Of a DNA stretch of 64,000 nucleotides, positions 52,208-60,447 are shown piece by piece. The stretch's first letter is position 1. Each line of letters starts with the position of its first letter. Position numbers and translations under genes: made by a program. The notes under the pieces were generated by a model. It did no database searches. It was not told the DNA's origin and saw only the letters and a program-made list of their open reading frames with translations. Source of the stretch: Ectobacillus sp042610425 (GTDB taxonomy: Bacteria > Bacillota > Bacilli > Bacillales > Bacillaceae_G); assembly GCF_042610425.1 (NCBI RefSeq), contig NZ_JBGJZM010000001.1, forward strand, positions 1,178,001-1,242,000, written 5' to 3'.

Positions 52208-54494
52208 TCTGTTTTCTGGACTTTCAACACAACAAATTCTTTCAGCTGAATTTGGAATTGAACGGGAAGGACTGCGTGTAACCAATGATGGGGTTCTTTC
52301 TTTAAAATCACATCCAAGCGTATTTGGAGACAAAAAAGAAAATCCATACATTACAACGGACTTCTCGGAAAGTCAATTAGAAGTAGTTACCCCTCCCTTT
52401 ACTAAAACAATAGACGCAGTGAATTTTTTGGATTCCTTATACAATATAGTGGCTTTAGAACAAAAAGACGAATGGATTTGGCCACAATCCATGCCTGCCA
52501 TTACACCTGAAGACGAACATATTCCACTTGCCGTTTTTTCTGATAAAGGAAACGATCAAAAGTACAGAGAATATTTGGCAAGAAAATATGGAGGTAAAAA
52601 GCAATTAATTTCTGGAATTCATATTAATTTTTCCATAGGAAAGGCACTATTAGATGCTCTTTACGCTAAAACGGATCAAAAAACATCTCTTCAAGATTTT
52701 AAACAGCATTTCTATTTAAAGCTTACTCGAAACTACTTACGTTATAATTGGCTACTCGTCTACTTACTTGGAGCTACTAGCACGATACACAAAACATTTG
52801 AACAAGAGTGTGTCGAAACATTAAATGAAATTTCTAAGGATACGTATTCAAATGAAGGGGCTATTTCTTTTCGAAATAGTATGTGTGGATACCAAAATAA
52901 ACAACATATATGGCCGGATTATTCTTCCACTGAAAATTATGTTGCATCCATTAACTCCTATATTCAAAATGGTTTACTTAATGATTTTCGAGAGCTATAT
53001 TCACAAGTACGGCTAAAAGGTCCAGGAATCTATTACAAAGCTGAAGACTTGCTTAAAAATGGGATTGCATATATAGAAATTCGTACAATCGATATCAATC
53101 CATTTGTCAAGAGTGGATTAACCTTAGATGACTTAGACTTTATTCATCTTTTGTTATTGTTTTGCATAGCAAAAGATGAGAGTGATTATGTAAATTGGCA
53201 AGAAGAGGGCGAGTCTAATAGTAAAAGAGTAGCAGTCAGCGGGCAAAATACGGAAACAATTCTCTATAAGGATGGGACAGGAGTTTCTTTACAGAAATGG
53301 GCCTTTGAAATTTTAGAGCATCTTCTAGAGATGAATAAGAAATATAAATTACCTTTCGAACGCATTTTAAACGAAAAAATTGAAGTCGTAAAAGATCATC
53401 AAAAAACGTATTCTTACCGAATTACCGAACTTTGTCATGAGAAAGGATATATAAAGGCACATATGGAATTGGCCAAACATTACAAACAAAAAGCATTCTC
53501 TGAACGATTCCAATTAAAACCGTATACAGATATGGAACTTTCTACACAAATTCTCATGCAAGAAAGTATTAAAAGAGGCATCCATATTGAAATCTTGGAT
53601 AGAAAAGAGAATTTTATAGCATTAACAAAGGGTAATCATACAGAATATGTAAAACAAGCTACAAAAACGAGTAAGGATCAATACATTTCTGTATTAGTTA
53701 TGGAAAACAAAAGTGTAACAAAAAAAATTCTAGAGAGATATCATATTTCAGTACCTGGCGGAGAAGAGTTTTTTGATATAGAATCTGCCATAGATTCCCT
53801 TCCTCGATGGATTCATAAGCCTGTGGTTATAAAGCCTAAATCAACCAATTTCGGTTTAGGGATATCTATTTTTCCGCAAGGCACAAATAAAGAAGAATTA
53901 ATGCAAGGAGTACATCTCGCGTTTCAGGAGGATTCCACCATTCTTATTGAACCTTTTATTAAGGGGAAAGAATATCGCTTTTTGGTGATTGGTGATGAAG
54001 TAGCAGCTGTCTTGCACAGAGTTCCAGCTAATGTAATCGGTGACGGGACATCTACGATTACACAATTAATCGAATGCAAAAATGTTGATCCATTGCGAGG
54101 AAAAGGATATAAAACTCCACTAGAAAAAATTAGAATTGATGAAAGTATGAAGCTTTTCCTTCAACAACAAAATCTTAACGTCGATACAGTTTTACCAAAA
54201 GGGAAATTACAATACTTACGGGAGAATTCTAATATATCTACTGGCGGCGACAGTATCGATGTCACGGATATCGTACCCAACACATTTAAATATATAGCAG
54301 TAGATGCGTCTAAGGCAGTTGGTGCAAACATTTGCGGGGTTGATATGATTCTTGAAGATGTAACAGATGAGAAATCCCCTTATTCCATAATTGAATTGAA
54401 CTTTAATCCAGCTATTCATATTCATTGTTTCCCTTACAAAGGAAAAGAGCGGAATATCGCATATAAAATTATTAAGCTTCTTGATTTAGTTTAA
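52197..54494 (+). CDS. gshF: bifunctional glutamate-cysteine ligase / glutathione synthetase (GshF)
   Basis: A 765-residue fusion. The N-terminal ligase (about 1-470) shows FGIEREGLRV, ITTDFSESQLEVVTPPF, WPQSMPAI, GKKQLISGIHINFSIG, SFRNSMCGYQNK and YIEIRTIDINPF. The C-terminal ATP-grasp domain (about 490-765) shows PVVIKPKSTNFGLGISIF, EPFIKGKEYRFLVIGDEVAAVLHRVPANVIGDG and VDMILEDVTDEKSPYSIIELNFNPAIHIH. It makes glutathione from Glu, Cys and Gly in one protein. The start is ATG 52197, after AGGAGAATGCAAC, inside the MATE gene end. Bacillus species normally rely on bacillithiol, so a dedicated glutathione synthase coupled to an ArsR-controlled exporter suggests an acquired detoxification unit. 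Confidence 0.94.
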   Translation: MNFDLFSGLSTQQILSAEFGIEREGLRVTNDGVLSLKSHPSVFGDKKENPYITTDFSESQLEVVTPPFTKTIDAVNFLDSLYNIVALEQKDEWIWPQSMPAITPEDEHIPLAVFSDKGNDQKYREYLARKYGGKKQLISGIHINFSIGKALLDALYAKTDQKTSLQDFKQHFYLKLTRNYLRYNWLLVYLLGATSTIHKTFEQECVETLNEISKDTYSNEGAISFRNSMCGYQNKQHIWPDYSSTENYVASINSYIQNGLLNDFRELYSQVRLKGPGIYYKAEDLLKNGIAYIEIRTIDINPFVKSGLTLDDLDFIHLLLLFCIAKDESDYVNWQEEGESNSKRVAVSGQNTETILYKDGTGVSLQKWAFEILEHLLEMNKKYKLPFERILNEKIEVVKDHQKTYSYRITELCHEKGYIKAHMELAKHYKQKAFSERFQLKPYTDMELSTQILMQESIKRGIHIEILDRKENFIALTKGNHTEYVKQATKTSKDQYISVLVMENKSVTKKILERYHISVPGGEEFFDIESAIDSLPRWIHKPVVIKPKSTNFGLGISIFPQGTNKEELMQGVHLAFQEDSTILIEPFIKGKEYRFLVIGDEVAAVLHRVPANVIGDGTSTITQLIECKNVDPLRGKGYKTPLEKIRIDESMKLFLQQQNLNVDTVLPKGKLQYLRENSNISTGGDSIDVTDIVPNTFKYIAVDASKAVGANICGVDMILEDVTDEKSPYSIIELNFNPAIHIHCFPYKGKERNIAYKIIKLLDLV

Positions 54495-54630
54495 ATCGAA
54501 CAAATTGGGTCGTATATAATTCATAGTAAATAGATCGATAATAAGAGAAACTTATGCTCGACATAATATTTCTGACATTTTATTACTAATAGATTAGGGA
54601 TACAATTGGATAAAAAAGGAGGCGTTATGA

Positions 54631-54999
54631 ATGTCCTATCATTTTAAAGCCATTGACCATATTCAATTAGCAGCCCCATCTGGTTCAGAAGAAAAAGCAA
54701 GAGCGTTTTTCGGAGAACTATTAGGATTTGAAGAACTAGAAAAACCAGAAACATTAAAGAAAAGAGGAGGCGTTTGGTTTAAAAGCGGAACGATTCAAAT
54801 TCATATTGGAATTGAAGAGCCATTCTCTCCAGCAAAAAAAGCACATCCAGCGCTTAAAGTAAAACATATTGAAGACTTAAAAAAACACCTAGTGAAAAAT
54901 AATGTACCATTTGCGATAGATGAAAATTTACCTGGAGCAAACAGACTATATATGGACGATCCATTTGGCAATCGAATTGAAATGTTAGAATGGATTTAG
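54631..54999 (+). CDS. VOC (glyoxalase/bleomycin-resistance) family protein
   Basis: A 122-residue single-module VOC protein. It shows AIDHIQLAAPSGSEEKARAFFGELLGFEEL with a metal-ligand histidine, FKSGTIQIHIGIEEPF, and NRLYMDDPFGNRIEMLEWI with a metal-ligand glutamate. Such short proteins form dimers acting as metal-dependent glyoxalases, dioxygenases or thiol transferases. GGAGGCGTT precedes the ATG. It is a separate gene 136 bases after gshF; a glutathione- or bacillithiol-linked role is possible but not shown. Confidence 0.85.
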   Translation: MSYHFKAIDHIQLAAPSGSEEKARAFFGELLGFEELEKPETLKKRGGVWFKSGTIQIHIGIEEPFSPAKKAHPALKVKHIEDLKKHLVKNNVPFAIDENLPGANRLYMDDPFGNRIEMLEWI

Positions 55000-55070
55000 A
55001 ATCTTTACATATAGTTGTAGATATAGTATTTTATTCATAAAGTAAACCGAATTGATCATTACTATGTTTT

Positions 55071-55190
55071 CTAGGGTTCCGCGGTCAAAAAACCGGTCAG
55101 GTCCGAGAGAAAACGCACGGATACTCGTGTACACGGAGGGATAAAAGCCCGGGAGGAATATCTAAGAGATATTCTTTTCGGGCTTTATTT
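55071..55190 (+). promoter_or_regulatory. guanidine-I (ykkC) riboswitch with terminator
   Basis: The ykkC-type core is exact: CTAGGGTTCCGC, CCGGTCAGGTCCGAGAG, AAAACGCACGG and ACACGGAGGGATAAAAGCCCGGGAG. The terminator stem AAAGCCCG/CGGGCTTT (55144-55186), with an inner GAATATCT/AGATATTC hairpin, overlaps the last aptamer segment, so guanidine binding should prevent termination. It directly precedes the SMR exporter pair. Confidence 0.95.
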
Positions 55191-55226
55191 ATTGTGTTTG
55201 AGAGAATACAAGAGGGAGAGTTTACT

Positions 55227-55580
55227 ATGAACAAATATTGGTTTTTAGTCATGATTGCAGCAATATTTGAAGTAATATGGGTAGCTGGATTCAAACATTC
55301 TACGAATTGGATCGAGTGGAGTTTAACAATCATTGCACTGCTACTAAGCTTCGGAGTCCTTATTTATGCTGGGAAAAAGCTGCCAACGAGCACCGTATAC
55401 GCTGTCTTTGTCGGACTTGGGACAACGGGCACAGTAATTGCAGAAATGATTTGGTTTCACGTTCCATTTAGTTGGGGGAAAGTTGGATTAATCACCTTGC
55501 TATTAATTGGGATTATTGGACTTAAGTCGGTTACTGCTAATTCGGAGCATGGTCATCAAAAGCGAGGTGAACTTTCTTGA
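55227..55580 (+). CDS. gdnC: guanidinium exporter subunit, SMR family (YkkC/GdnC type)
   Basis: A 117-residue four-helix small multidrug resistance protein. It shows MIAAIFEVIWVAGFKHS with the essential membrane glutamate E15, YAGKKLPTSTVYAVFVGLGTTGTV and EMIWFHVPFSWGKVGLI. It forms a heterodimeric proton-coupled exporter with the next gene product. The frame opens at 55194, but ATG 55227 after AGAGGGAGAG gives the normal length. The upstream guanidine riboswitch identifies guanidinium as the likely substrate. The C-terminus is extended and basic compared with its partner. Confidence 0.92.
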   Translation: MNKYWFLVMIAAIFEVIWVAGFKHSTNWIEWSLTIIALLLSFGVLIYAGKKLPTSTVYAVFVGLGTTGTVIAEMIWFHVPFSWGKVGLITLLLIGIIGLKSVTANSEHGHQKRGELS

Positions 55581-55891
55581 ATTGGGTTGCATTGATTTTA
55601 GCGGGCTGTTTTGAGGTTGTTGGTGTTTTGGGGGTTACTTTGATTAATCGAAATCCCTCGATTCGTTCTTTTCTTATTCTGATAGGGGGATTTTCCCTTA
55701 GCTTTGTCTTTCTATACATTTCCATGGAGAACATATCTATGGGAACCGCTTATGCAGTCTGGACAGGAATTGGAACCGTTGGAGCTACGTTGGTTGGCAT
55801 GCTGTTTTTTGGCGAATCGAGAAATACAACAAGGATTTTTTTCATTTTACTCGTAATCATGTCTGTGTTGGGACTTAAATTCGTGAATTAA
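55577..55891 (+). CDS. gdnD: guanidinium exporter subunit, SMR family (YkkD/GdnD type)
   Basis: A 104-residue partner SMR protein with four helices, MNWVALILAGCFEVVGVLGVTL with glutamate E13, and YAVWTGIGTVGATLVGMLFFGES, the conserved third and fourth helix motif. The start is TTG, overlapping the upstream stop by four bases; GAGGTGAA lies upstream, so translation is coupled. It completes the heterodimer under the guanidine riboswitch. Confidence 0.92.
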   Translation: MNWVALILAGCFEVVGVLGVTLINRNPSIRSFLILIGGFSLSFVFLYISMENISMGTAYAVWTGIGTVGATLVGMLFFGESRNTTRIFFILLVIMSVLGLKFVN

Positions 55892-56008
55892 ACATTATTT
55901 CAAAAAACTAATTAAAAGATATAAGCCCGTAATTTTTTTCATAATTTCGTATTAAAATTATTTTAAAATATTTTATTCGCTGTTTAAGTAATGAAAGCAG
56001 GAGGTTTT

Positions 56009-56047
56009 ATGTTATTTTATCCAAAATTGACCAATAACTTTGATTAA
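56009..56047 (+). other. possible 12-codon leader ORF
   Basis: GCAGGAGGTTTT is a near-perfect ribosome site before ATG 56009, which opens MLFYPKLTNNFD and stops. It lies 58 bases before the HemD-like gene. It may be a leader peptide, or the relic of a decayed gene start. No regulatory structure is evident. Confidence 0.3.
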
Positions 56048-56104
56048 GTATATACTTTGTTTACGATATACATAGATTATTAAAACTAGAAGGGGGAAAG
56101 AACC

Positions 56105-56932
56105 ATGGGAAATGTGTTAGAAGGAAAACAAATTGTGATTGGAGGTTCCCGTAAGACGGATGAAATGCGTACATTAATTGAAAAACAAGGTGGCACACCT
56201 ATTGTGCGATCTCTGCAAGGGACTGTGTTTCTAGCAGAAAAAGAAGTAGAGCCAAATCTTCGACAATTTATTGAAGAGGGAGCCGATTGGATAATTTTCA
56301 CCACGGGAATCGGGATTGAAACGTTACTTAAGATGGCAGAGCAAATAGGGATGGCGGATGCATTTTTAACGAGAATTCGTGAAGCAAAGGTAGCGGTAAG
56401 AGGATATAAATCGTATGCTGCTTTAAAAAAGCTTGATATTCAGCCAGTAGCTGTTGATGATGATGGAACAACTAGAGGTTTAATTCGTGCGCTGCAGCCT
56501 TTTGCATTCGCTAATCAACGGGTCATGGTTCAGCTTCATGGGGATGCGGCACCATCCTTGCTTGCGTTTTTGGAAGGGCAAGGATCATCTGTTTTGCAAC
56601 TACTACCTTATCAGCACATTGCCCCAAAAGAAGAAGTGGTGGAGCAATTATCTCAAGAGTTGCTAAATTATAAGATTGATGCGGTATGCTTTACAACTGC
56701 GATTCAAGTACGCGGATTATTTGATTGGGCAAAAAAGCATGGACATCATGCACGGATTGTACAACTTTTCCACGACAAGACTGTTGCAGTTTCCATTGGT
56801 AAACTAACAACAGAGGCGTTGCAAGAAGAAGGAATCAAGCGCATTGTGGCACCGGAGAATGAACGAATGGGAGCTATGATTATTGAGTTGGTCCGTTATT
56901 ATGAAGAGTCTCACCCAAAATCGTATAGTTAA
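56105..56932 (+). CDS. uroporphyrinogen-III synthase (HemD) family protein
   Basis: A 275-residue protein with the bilobed HemD fold: GKQIVIGGSRKTDEMRTLIEKQGGTPIVRSLQG, DWIIFTTGIGIETLLKMAEQ, IREAKVAVRGYKSYAALKKLDI in lobe two, and DAVCFTTAIQVRGLFDWAKKHG with VAVSIGKLTTEALQEEGI. No haem genes adjoin it, and the conserved-residue pattern of true HemD is loose, so it may be a paralogue of unknown role rather than the haem pathway enzyme. GGGGGAAAG precedes the ATG. Confidence 0.78.
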   Translation: MGNVLEGKQIVIGGSRKTDEMRTLIEKQGGTPIVRSLQGTVFLAEKEVEPNLRQFIEEGADWIIFTTGIGIETLLKMAEQIGMADAFLTRIREAKVAVRGYKSYAALKKLDIQPVAVDDDGTTRGLIRALQPFAFANQRVMVQLHGDAAPSLLAFLEGQGSSVLQLLPYQHIAPKEEVVEQLSQELLNYKIDAVCFTTAIQVRGLFDWAKKHGHHARIVQLFHDKTVAVSIGKLTTEALQEEGIKRIVAPENERMGAMIIELVRYYEESHPKSYS

Positions 56933-56945
56933 TCAAAGCTAAGCG

Positions 56946-56981
56946 GAGCCTGTTTCTCATTTTTTTTCATAGGACAGGCTC
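56946..56981 (+). terminator. hairpin after the HemD-like gene
   Basis: GAGCCTGT (56946-56953) pairs with ACAGGCTC (56974-56981) around a long T-rich loop. It is a probable terminator. Confidence 0.55.
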
Positions 56982-57034
56982 GTATGTCCACCTCTTGTAA
57001 TATAGTATAATGAGACAAAATAAGGGGTGTTTTT

Positions 57035-57256
57035 ATGTACTGTCATAATCCTTTTTATTCACCATGTGTTCCATATCCGCCGTTTCCACAGCAAATTTGC
57101 TGTACAACAATCTTTCCAACGTATCAACAACCTGTTTATGCTGCGCCCACTTCGGTTAAGCCTACCTATGTCCAACCAGTTACCAGCAATCAACCGAATC
57201 TTCCGAACCTGCCGAATGTGCCAAATCAACCAAATATGTATGGGCGTATGTTCTAA
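57035..57256 (+). CDS. small Pro/Asn-rich protein, coat-like
   Basis: A 73-residue low-complexity protein. MYCHNPFYSPCVPYPPFPQQICCTT gives four cysteines near the start, followed by PTYQQPVYAAPT and a tail of PNLPNLPNVPNQPN repeats ending MYGRMF. TAAGGGG lies seven bases before the ATG and TATAAT at 57006-57011 is a possible -10. The composition is like minor spore coat or exosporium proteins, but I cannot assign a family. A +1-frame ORF at 57027 overlaps it and is not supported. Confidence 0.65.
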   Translation: MYCHNPFYSPCVPYPPFPQQICCTTIFPTYQQPVYAAPTSVKPTYVQPVTSNQPNLPNLPNVPNQPNMYGRMF

Positions 57257-57265
57257 TTTGTGATA

Positions 57266-57302
57266 AGAAAAGTAGAAGGGAGAAATGCCCTTCTACTTTT
57301 CT
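57266..57302. terminator. rho-independent terminator
   Basis: AGAAAAGTAGAAGGG (57266-57280) pairs with CCCTTCTACTTTTCT (57288-57302). It ends the Pro/Asn-rich gene. Confidence 0.9.
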
Positions 57303-57390
57303 GTATATGAAATATATACTATAATGCAAAAATCTTGTTTAATTCGCATGACCAAGTATAAATTAAAGAAAAATGAGTAAAATAAGATTT

Positions 57391-57475
57391 GGACTTGTAG
57401 TTCAATGGTAGAACAGTAAGTAATTATGAAGTGTAATTGCTATACATCTTGTGGGTTCGAATCCCACCAAGTCCA
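57391..57475 (+). tRNA. aberrant tRNA-like gene (pseudo-tRNA)
   Basis: GGACTTG (57391-57397) pairs perfectly with CAAGTCC (57468-57474), discriminator A. D-arm GTTC/GAAC and T-arm GTGGG-TTCGAAT-CCCAC (57451-57467) are canonical. Between them is 35 bases instead of about 22: an 8-bp hairpin AGTAATTA/TAATTGCT (57419-57441, one G-T) with a 7-base loop TGAAGTG that lacks U33 and so has no standard anticodon, then ATACATCTT. CCA is not encoded. B. cereus-group genomes have annotated pseudo-tRNAs (tRNA-Other) with similar oddities; whether this is one was not checked. It is probably non-decoding. Confidence 0.72.
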
Positions 57476-57524
57476 TTTTGACAAAAGACACATATAAAAT
57501 AAAGAATCCATTTTTTAAAATAAG

Positions 57525-57563
57525 CCCCTTATTCTCTACGATAAGCTGAGAATAAGGGGTTTA
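57525..57563 (+). terminator. terminator downstream of the tRNA-like gene
   Basis: CCCCTTATTCTC (57525-57536) pairs with GAGAATAAGGGG (57548-57559), followed by a T-rich tail. It lies 50 bases after the tRNA-like gene, so that gene is probably its own transcript. The 210 bases from here to the methyltransferase gene hold nothing recognisable. Confidence 0.8.
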
Positions 57564-57775
57564 TATTTTATAATTAAAATTTCATAATGAATTATTCTAT
57601 AAAGCCTAGTGATTAATTTGGTATAAAATATGACCTATTTAAGCTTCATTCTTTTCAATCAAGACTTGTAAATATTTTACCAGTATTGTAGGTTAAGGAT
57701 AAACTACTATCAGTCTGAATAGGTAAAGATTCCATTCGATATTTGATAATACTAAATTTAAAGGAGGATACAGCC

Positions 57776-58369
57776 ATGTCCTTATTTACTAAAATCTATG
57801 ATCCTGCAATGAGACCCATTGAAAATGCAGGGCTGCAGCGATTTCGAAAAGACTTAGTTGGGAAAGCAAGGAAGCATGTATTAGAGATTGGCTGTGGTAC
57901 AGGCCTGAACTTTCCATTTTACAACCCTGCTACTCTCGTAACTGCAGTCGATCCGAATCCTGGAATGCTACATAAAGCAAAACACAGAGCGCAATTAGCA
58001 GATGCAAACATTTCGGTTATGCAAGGCAGCGTAGAAGAGTTGCCGTTTCCTGCTGATATATTTGACTCGGTTGTTTGTACGCTCGTTCTATGCTCCGTTC
58101 CAAACGTAGATTTGGCACTGGCAGAGCTCACCCGCGTTTGTAAACCGGGTGGTACGATGTTATTTATGGAACATGTACGAGCTCAGCAACCCGTAGTTGG
58201 AAAAATACAAGACTTCCTTACACCCGCTTGGAAAAAACTTTGTGACGGATGTTGCTTAAACCGAAACACGCGCCTTAATATTGAAAGGGCAAAGATCGAA
58301 ACAACATCAGTTCAGTATCATTATGGACACGCTATGTTTATTTTAGAGGGGAAAAATATGAAAGAATAG
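57776..58369 (+). CDS. class I SAM-dependent methyltransferase
   Basis: A 197-residue methyltransferase. Motif I is VLEIGCGTGLNFP (residues 35-47), with the acidic VDPNPGML at the end of strand two, GSVEELPFPADIFDSVVCTLVLCSVPN (motifs II and III), and a RVCKPGGTMLFMEHVRAQQP post-core segment. This UbiE/COQ5-like pattern is typical of small-molecule or lipid methyltransferases. The frame opens at 57743, but ATG 57776 follows AGGAGGATACAGCC and is chosen. It is monocistronic; the substrate is unknown. Confidence 0.88.
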   Translation: MSLFTKIYDPAMRPIENAGLQRFRKDLVGKARKHVLEIGCGTGLNFPFYNPATLVTAVDPNPGMLHKAKHRAQLADANISVMQGSVEELPFPADIFDSVVCTLVLCSVPNVDLALAELTRVCKPGGTMLFMEHVRAQQPVVGKIQDFLTPAWKKLCDGCCLNRNTRLNIERAKIETTSVQYHYGHAMFILEGKNMKE

Positions 58370-58550
58370 ACGATTATTTTGCACATGACCAGTGAATCTT
58401 CTTTGATATTTCAAATATGTATCATCAAACAACATGATTATGATGTAAAAGATGTTTATAGAAGCAAGTAAGGAGTAAAGTAGAAAAATATATAAATCGA
58501 ATGTAATTCCAAATAAATGATACTATTCGTTATCTTATAACTAAATCAAT

Positions 58551-58582
58551 AAGGGCTAGCGATTAAATCATTGCTAGCCCTT
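58551..58582. terminator. hairpin terminator between convergent genes
   Basis: AAGGGCTAGC (58551-58560) pairs with GCTAGCCCTT (58573-58582). It lies between the methyltransferase and OsmC genes. The preceding 180 bases show no gene. Confidence 0.7.
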
Positions 58583-58591
58583 TACTAAAAG

Positions 58592-59047
58592 TTAAGCTCT
58601 TTTCCATGTTGCATCAATTTGTGTTCCAGCGTCCTTCAAAAGATTATAGACCGGACATCTTTTTTCCACGTTTTCCTTTAATAGTTGAATTCTTTCGTCA
58701 CTTTCATCCGTTGTTATCTTTACATCAAAACGAACTTTTTGGAAATGAGGAGATACACCTTCAACACCTGATAATCCACGAATATCAATAATCCCTGTTG
58801 AATCAAATTCAATATCGGAGAAGCTGAAATTAATTTCTTTTGAAATTAAAGGAATCATAACACCATTACACCCATTCAATGCTGCTAATACAAATTCCAT
58901 TGGATTAGGTCCTTCATCTGTTCCGCCTAGCTCTACTGGTTCATCCATAAGAAAAGGCTTAAAATTACGTATTACTATATTCGTTTTAACTCCAGATTCC
59001 CATTTTCCAGATGCAGATATTTTAGTAAGGGTAGAAGGATTTGCCAT
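58592..59047 (-). CDS. OsmC/Ohr family peroxidase-like protein
   Basis: A 151-residue protein. It shows GPNPMEFVLAALNGCNGVMIPLIS with the first active-site cysteine, FQKVRFDVKITT and VEKRCPVYNLLKDAG with the second. These two cysteines reduce organic hydroperoxides with a dithiol donor. The sequence is closer to the OsmC group than to classic Ohr. It is a single gene on the minus strand, with a T-rich 3' hairpin. No OhrR-type regulator is adjacent. Confidence 0.9.
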   Translation of the reverse strand: MANPSTLTKISASGKWESGVKTNIVIRNFKPFLMDEPVELGGTDEGPNPMEFVLAALNGCNGVMIPLISKEINFSFSDIEFDSTGIIDIRGLSGVEGVSPHFQKVRFDVKITTDESDERIQLLKENVEKRCPVYNLLKDAGTQIDATWKRA

Positions 59048-59293
59048 AACAGCACCTCAATTCAAATTATTTTTATAAGAATTATATACTATAATTTTAA
59101 AACTGTAAATATGCCATTTACCCACAGAATTAATTAGTACGGTATAAGAAGTAAAAAGCGATTATCAATATGAAAACACGTTGATGTTGAATATTTTTCC
59201 CAAAATCATCTATTACTTTTATATAATTATAAAGTAGAGATGAAAAAAACTAGAATACATGCAATCACAAATATACAAAAAAGGAGGACAAGC

Positions 59294-60256
59294 ATGAAAA
59301 TAGGTATACGAACAGTAAAAACAGCAGTCGGAGCAGGAATTTCCATTTGGATTGCAATGATGTTACATTTAGATTTTTATGTGTCAGCGGGGATTCTAAC
59401 CATCTTATGTATTGAACGAACCAGAATGCGTTCAATTCAAGCAACTGTAAAGCGCTTCGTGGCGTGTATCTTAGGATTAACAACGGGAGCATTTTGTTTT
59501 ACCGTATTTGGCTATCATCCTTTTGCCTTTACGATATATCTTCTAATCGTAATTCCGTTGTTGAATCGATTTAAAATACAAGAAGGACTAATATTTAGTT
59601 CTGTCATCGCCCTACACCTTTTTATTTTAAAATCGATAACAGTAGCCATATTTTGGAATGAGTTTCAAATTATATTAATCGGGATTGGAGTTGCGTTAAT
59701 CCTCAATAGCTATATACCAGATTTAAAGGCGGAGGTGCTACAGTACCGAGACCAAATTGAGGAATATATAAAGAAAATCCTATTTGAATACGCAACGTAT
59801 TTAGATAAAGGGGATCAAGGCTGGTCAGGAAAAGAACTGCTACAATTAGAAGAAACTTTGAAACAAGCAAGAAATACAGCACTAGCAGATATTGAAAATC
59901 AATTGGTAAAAAAAGAAGAAGACTATTATTTCTATTTTGGAATGCGGCAACAACAATATGAAATTATAAAACGAATGCTTCCAATCATTTCAACACTTTC
60001 AGAAGATGTGCCGCAAAGACATATGTTTGCATCGTTCTTGTATTATCTAAGCGAAAACGTTACATCCTACAACAAAACCGAAGCATCACTAGCGCAATTG
60101 CATGAAAAACTAGAAAGTATGAAAAAACTAGACCTGCCAACAACAAGAGAAGAATTCGAAACAAGAGCCAACCTGTATCATCTTATGAATGAGATGGAAT
60201 TGTATTTAAAAACTAAAAATGAATATTATCAGCAAAAGATATCAGGTACGATTTAA
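59294..60256 (+). CDS. aromatic acid exporter family (FUSC/DUF939) membrane protein
   Basis: A 320-residue protein. The first 150 residues hold about six hydrophobic helices, with MKIGIRTVKTAVGAGISIWIAMMLHLDFYVSAGILT and CIERTRMRSIQATVKRFVACILG, a signature of the ArAE_1/FUSC family. The rest is a helical cytosolic domain (ArAE_1_C type) ending in ELYLKTKNEYYQQK. Related proteins are thought to export aromatic acids, but the substrate is not established here. The frame opens at 59240; ATG 59294 after AAAGGAGGACAAGC is used. A 41-codon ORF follows. Confidence 0.86.
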   Translation: MKIGIRTVKTAVGAGISIWIAMMLHLDFYVSAGILTILCIERTRMRSIQATVKRFVACILGLTTGAFCFTVFGYHPFAFTIYLLIVIPLLNRFKIQEGLIFSSVIALHLFILKSITVAIFWNEFQIILIGIGVALILNSYIPDLKAEVLQYRDQIEEYIKKILFEYATYLDKGDQGWSGKELLQLEETLKQARNTALADIENQLVKKEEDYYFYFGMRQQQYEIIKRMLPIISTLSEDVPQRHMFASFLYYLSENVTSYNKTEASLAQLHEKLESMKKLDLPTTREEFETRANLYHLMNEMELYLKTKNEYYQQKISGTI

Positions 60257-60321
60257 TCTGTATTAAAAAATTTCTTCAGTACATAATACGTAATAAATAC
60301 AAGAGAGAGGGAGGGAAATGA

Positions 60322-60447
60322 ATGGCTAATCAGAATGATAATCGAAAAAGAAAAAATAAATATCCTAATAATCTAAAAAGTGATACCGAATTCTCTAAGG
60401 ATATAAATATTAGAAGTGAAGTAACGAAAAAAGATTTAAATAAATAA
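60322..60447 (+). CDS. small hydrophilic 41-aa protein
   Basis: ATG 60322, after the GAGGGAGGG ribosome site at 60308-60316, opens a 41-residue frame beginning MANQNDNRKRKNKYPNNLKS and ending KKDLNK before TAA. An earlier ATG at 60318 gives only a two-residue frame. The composition (Lys, Asn, Arg, Asp) is like small acid-soluble or minor coat proteins, but no family is recognised. It is followed by a strong terminator, supporting real expression. It is too short for usual gene callers. Confidence 0.6.
   Translation: MANQNDNRKRKNKYPNNLKSDTEFSKDINIRSEVTKKDLNK

Noticed and set aside
57027..57263. 78-codon frame overlapping the Pro/Asn-rich gene
   Set aside because: It lacks its own ribosome site, while the other frame has a well-placed one and a coherent composition.
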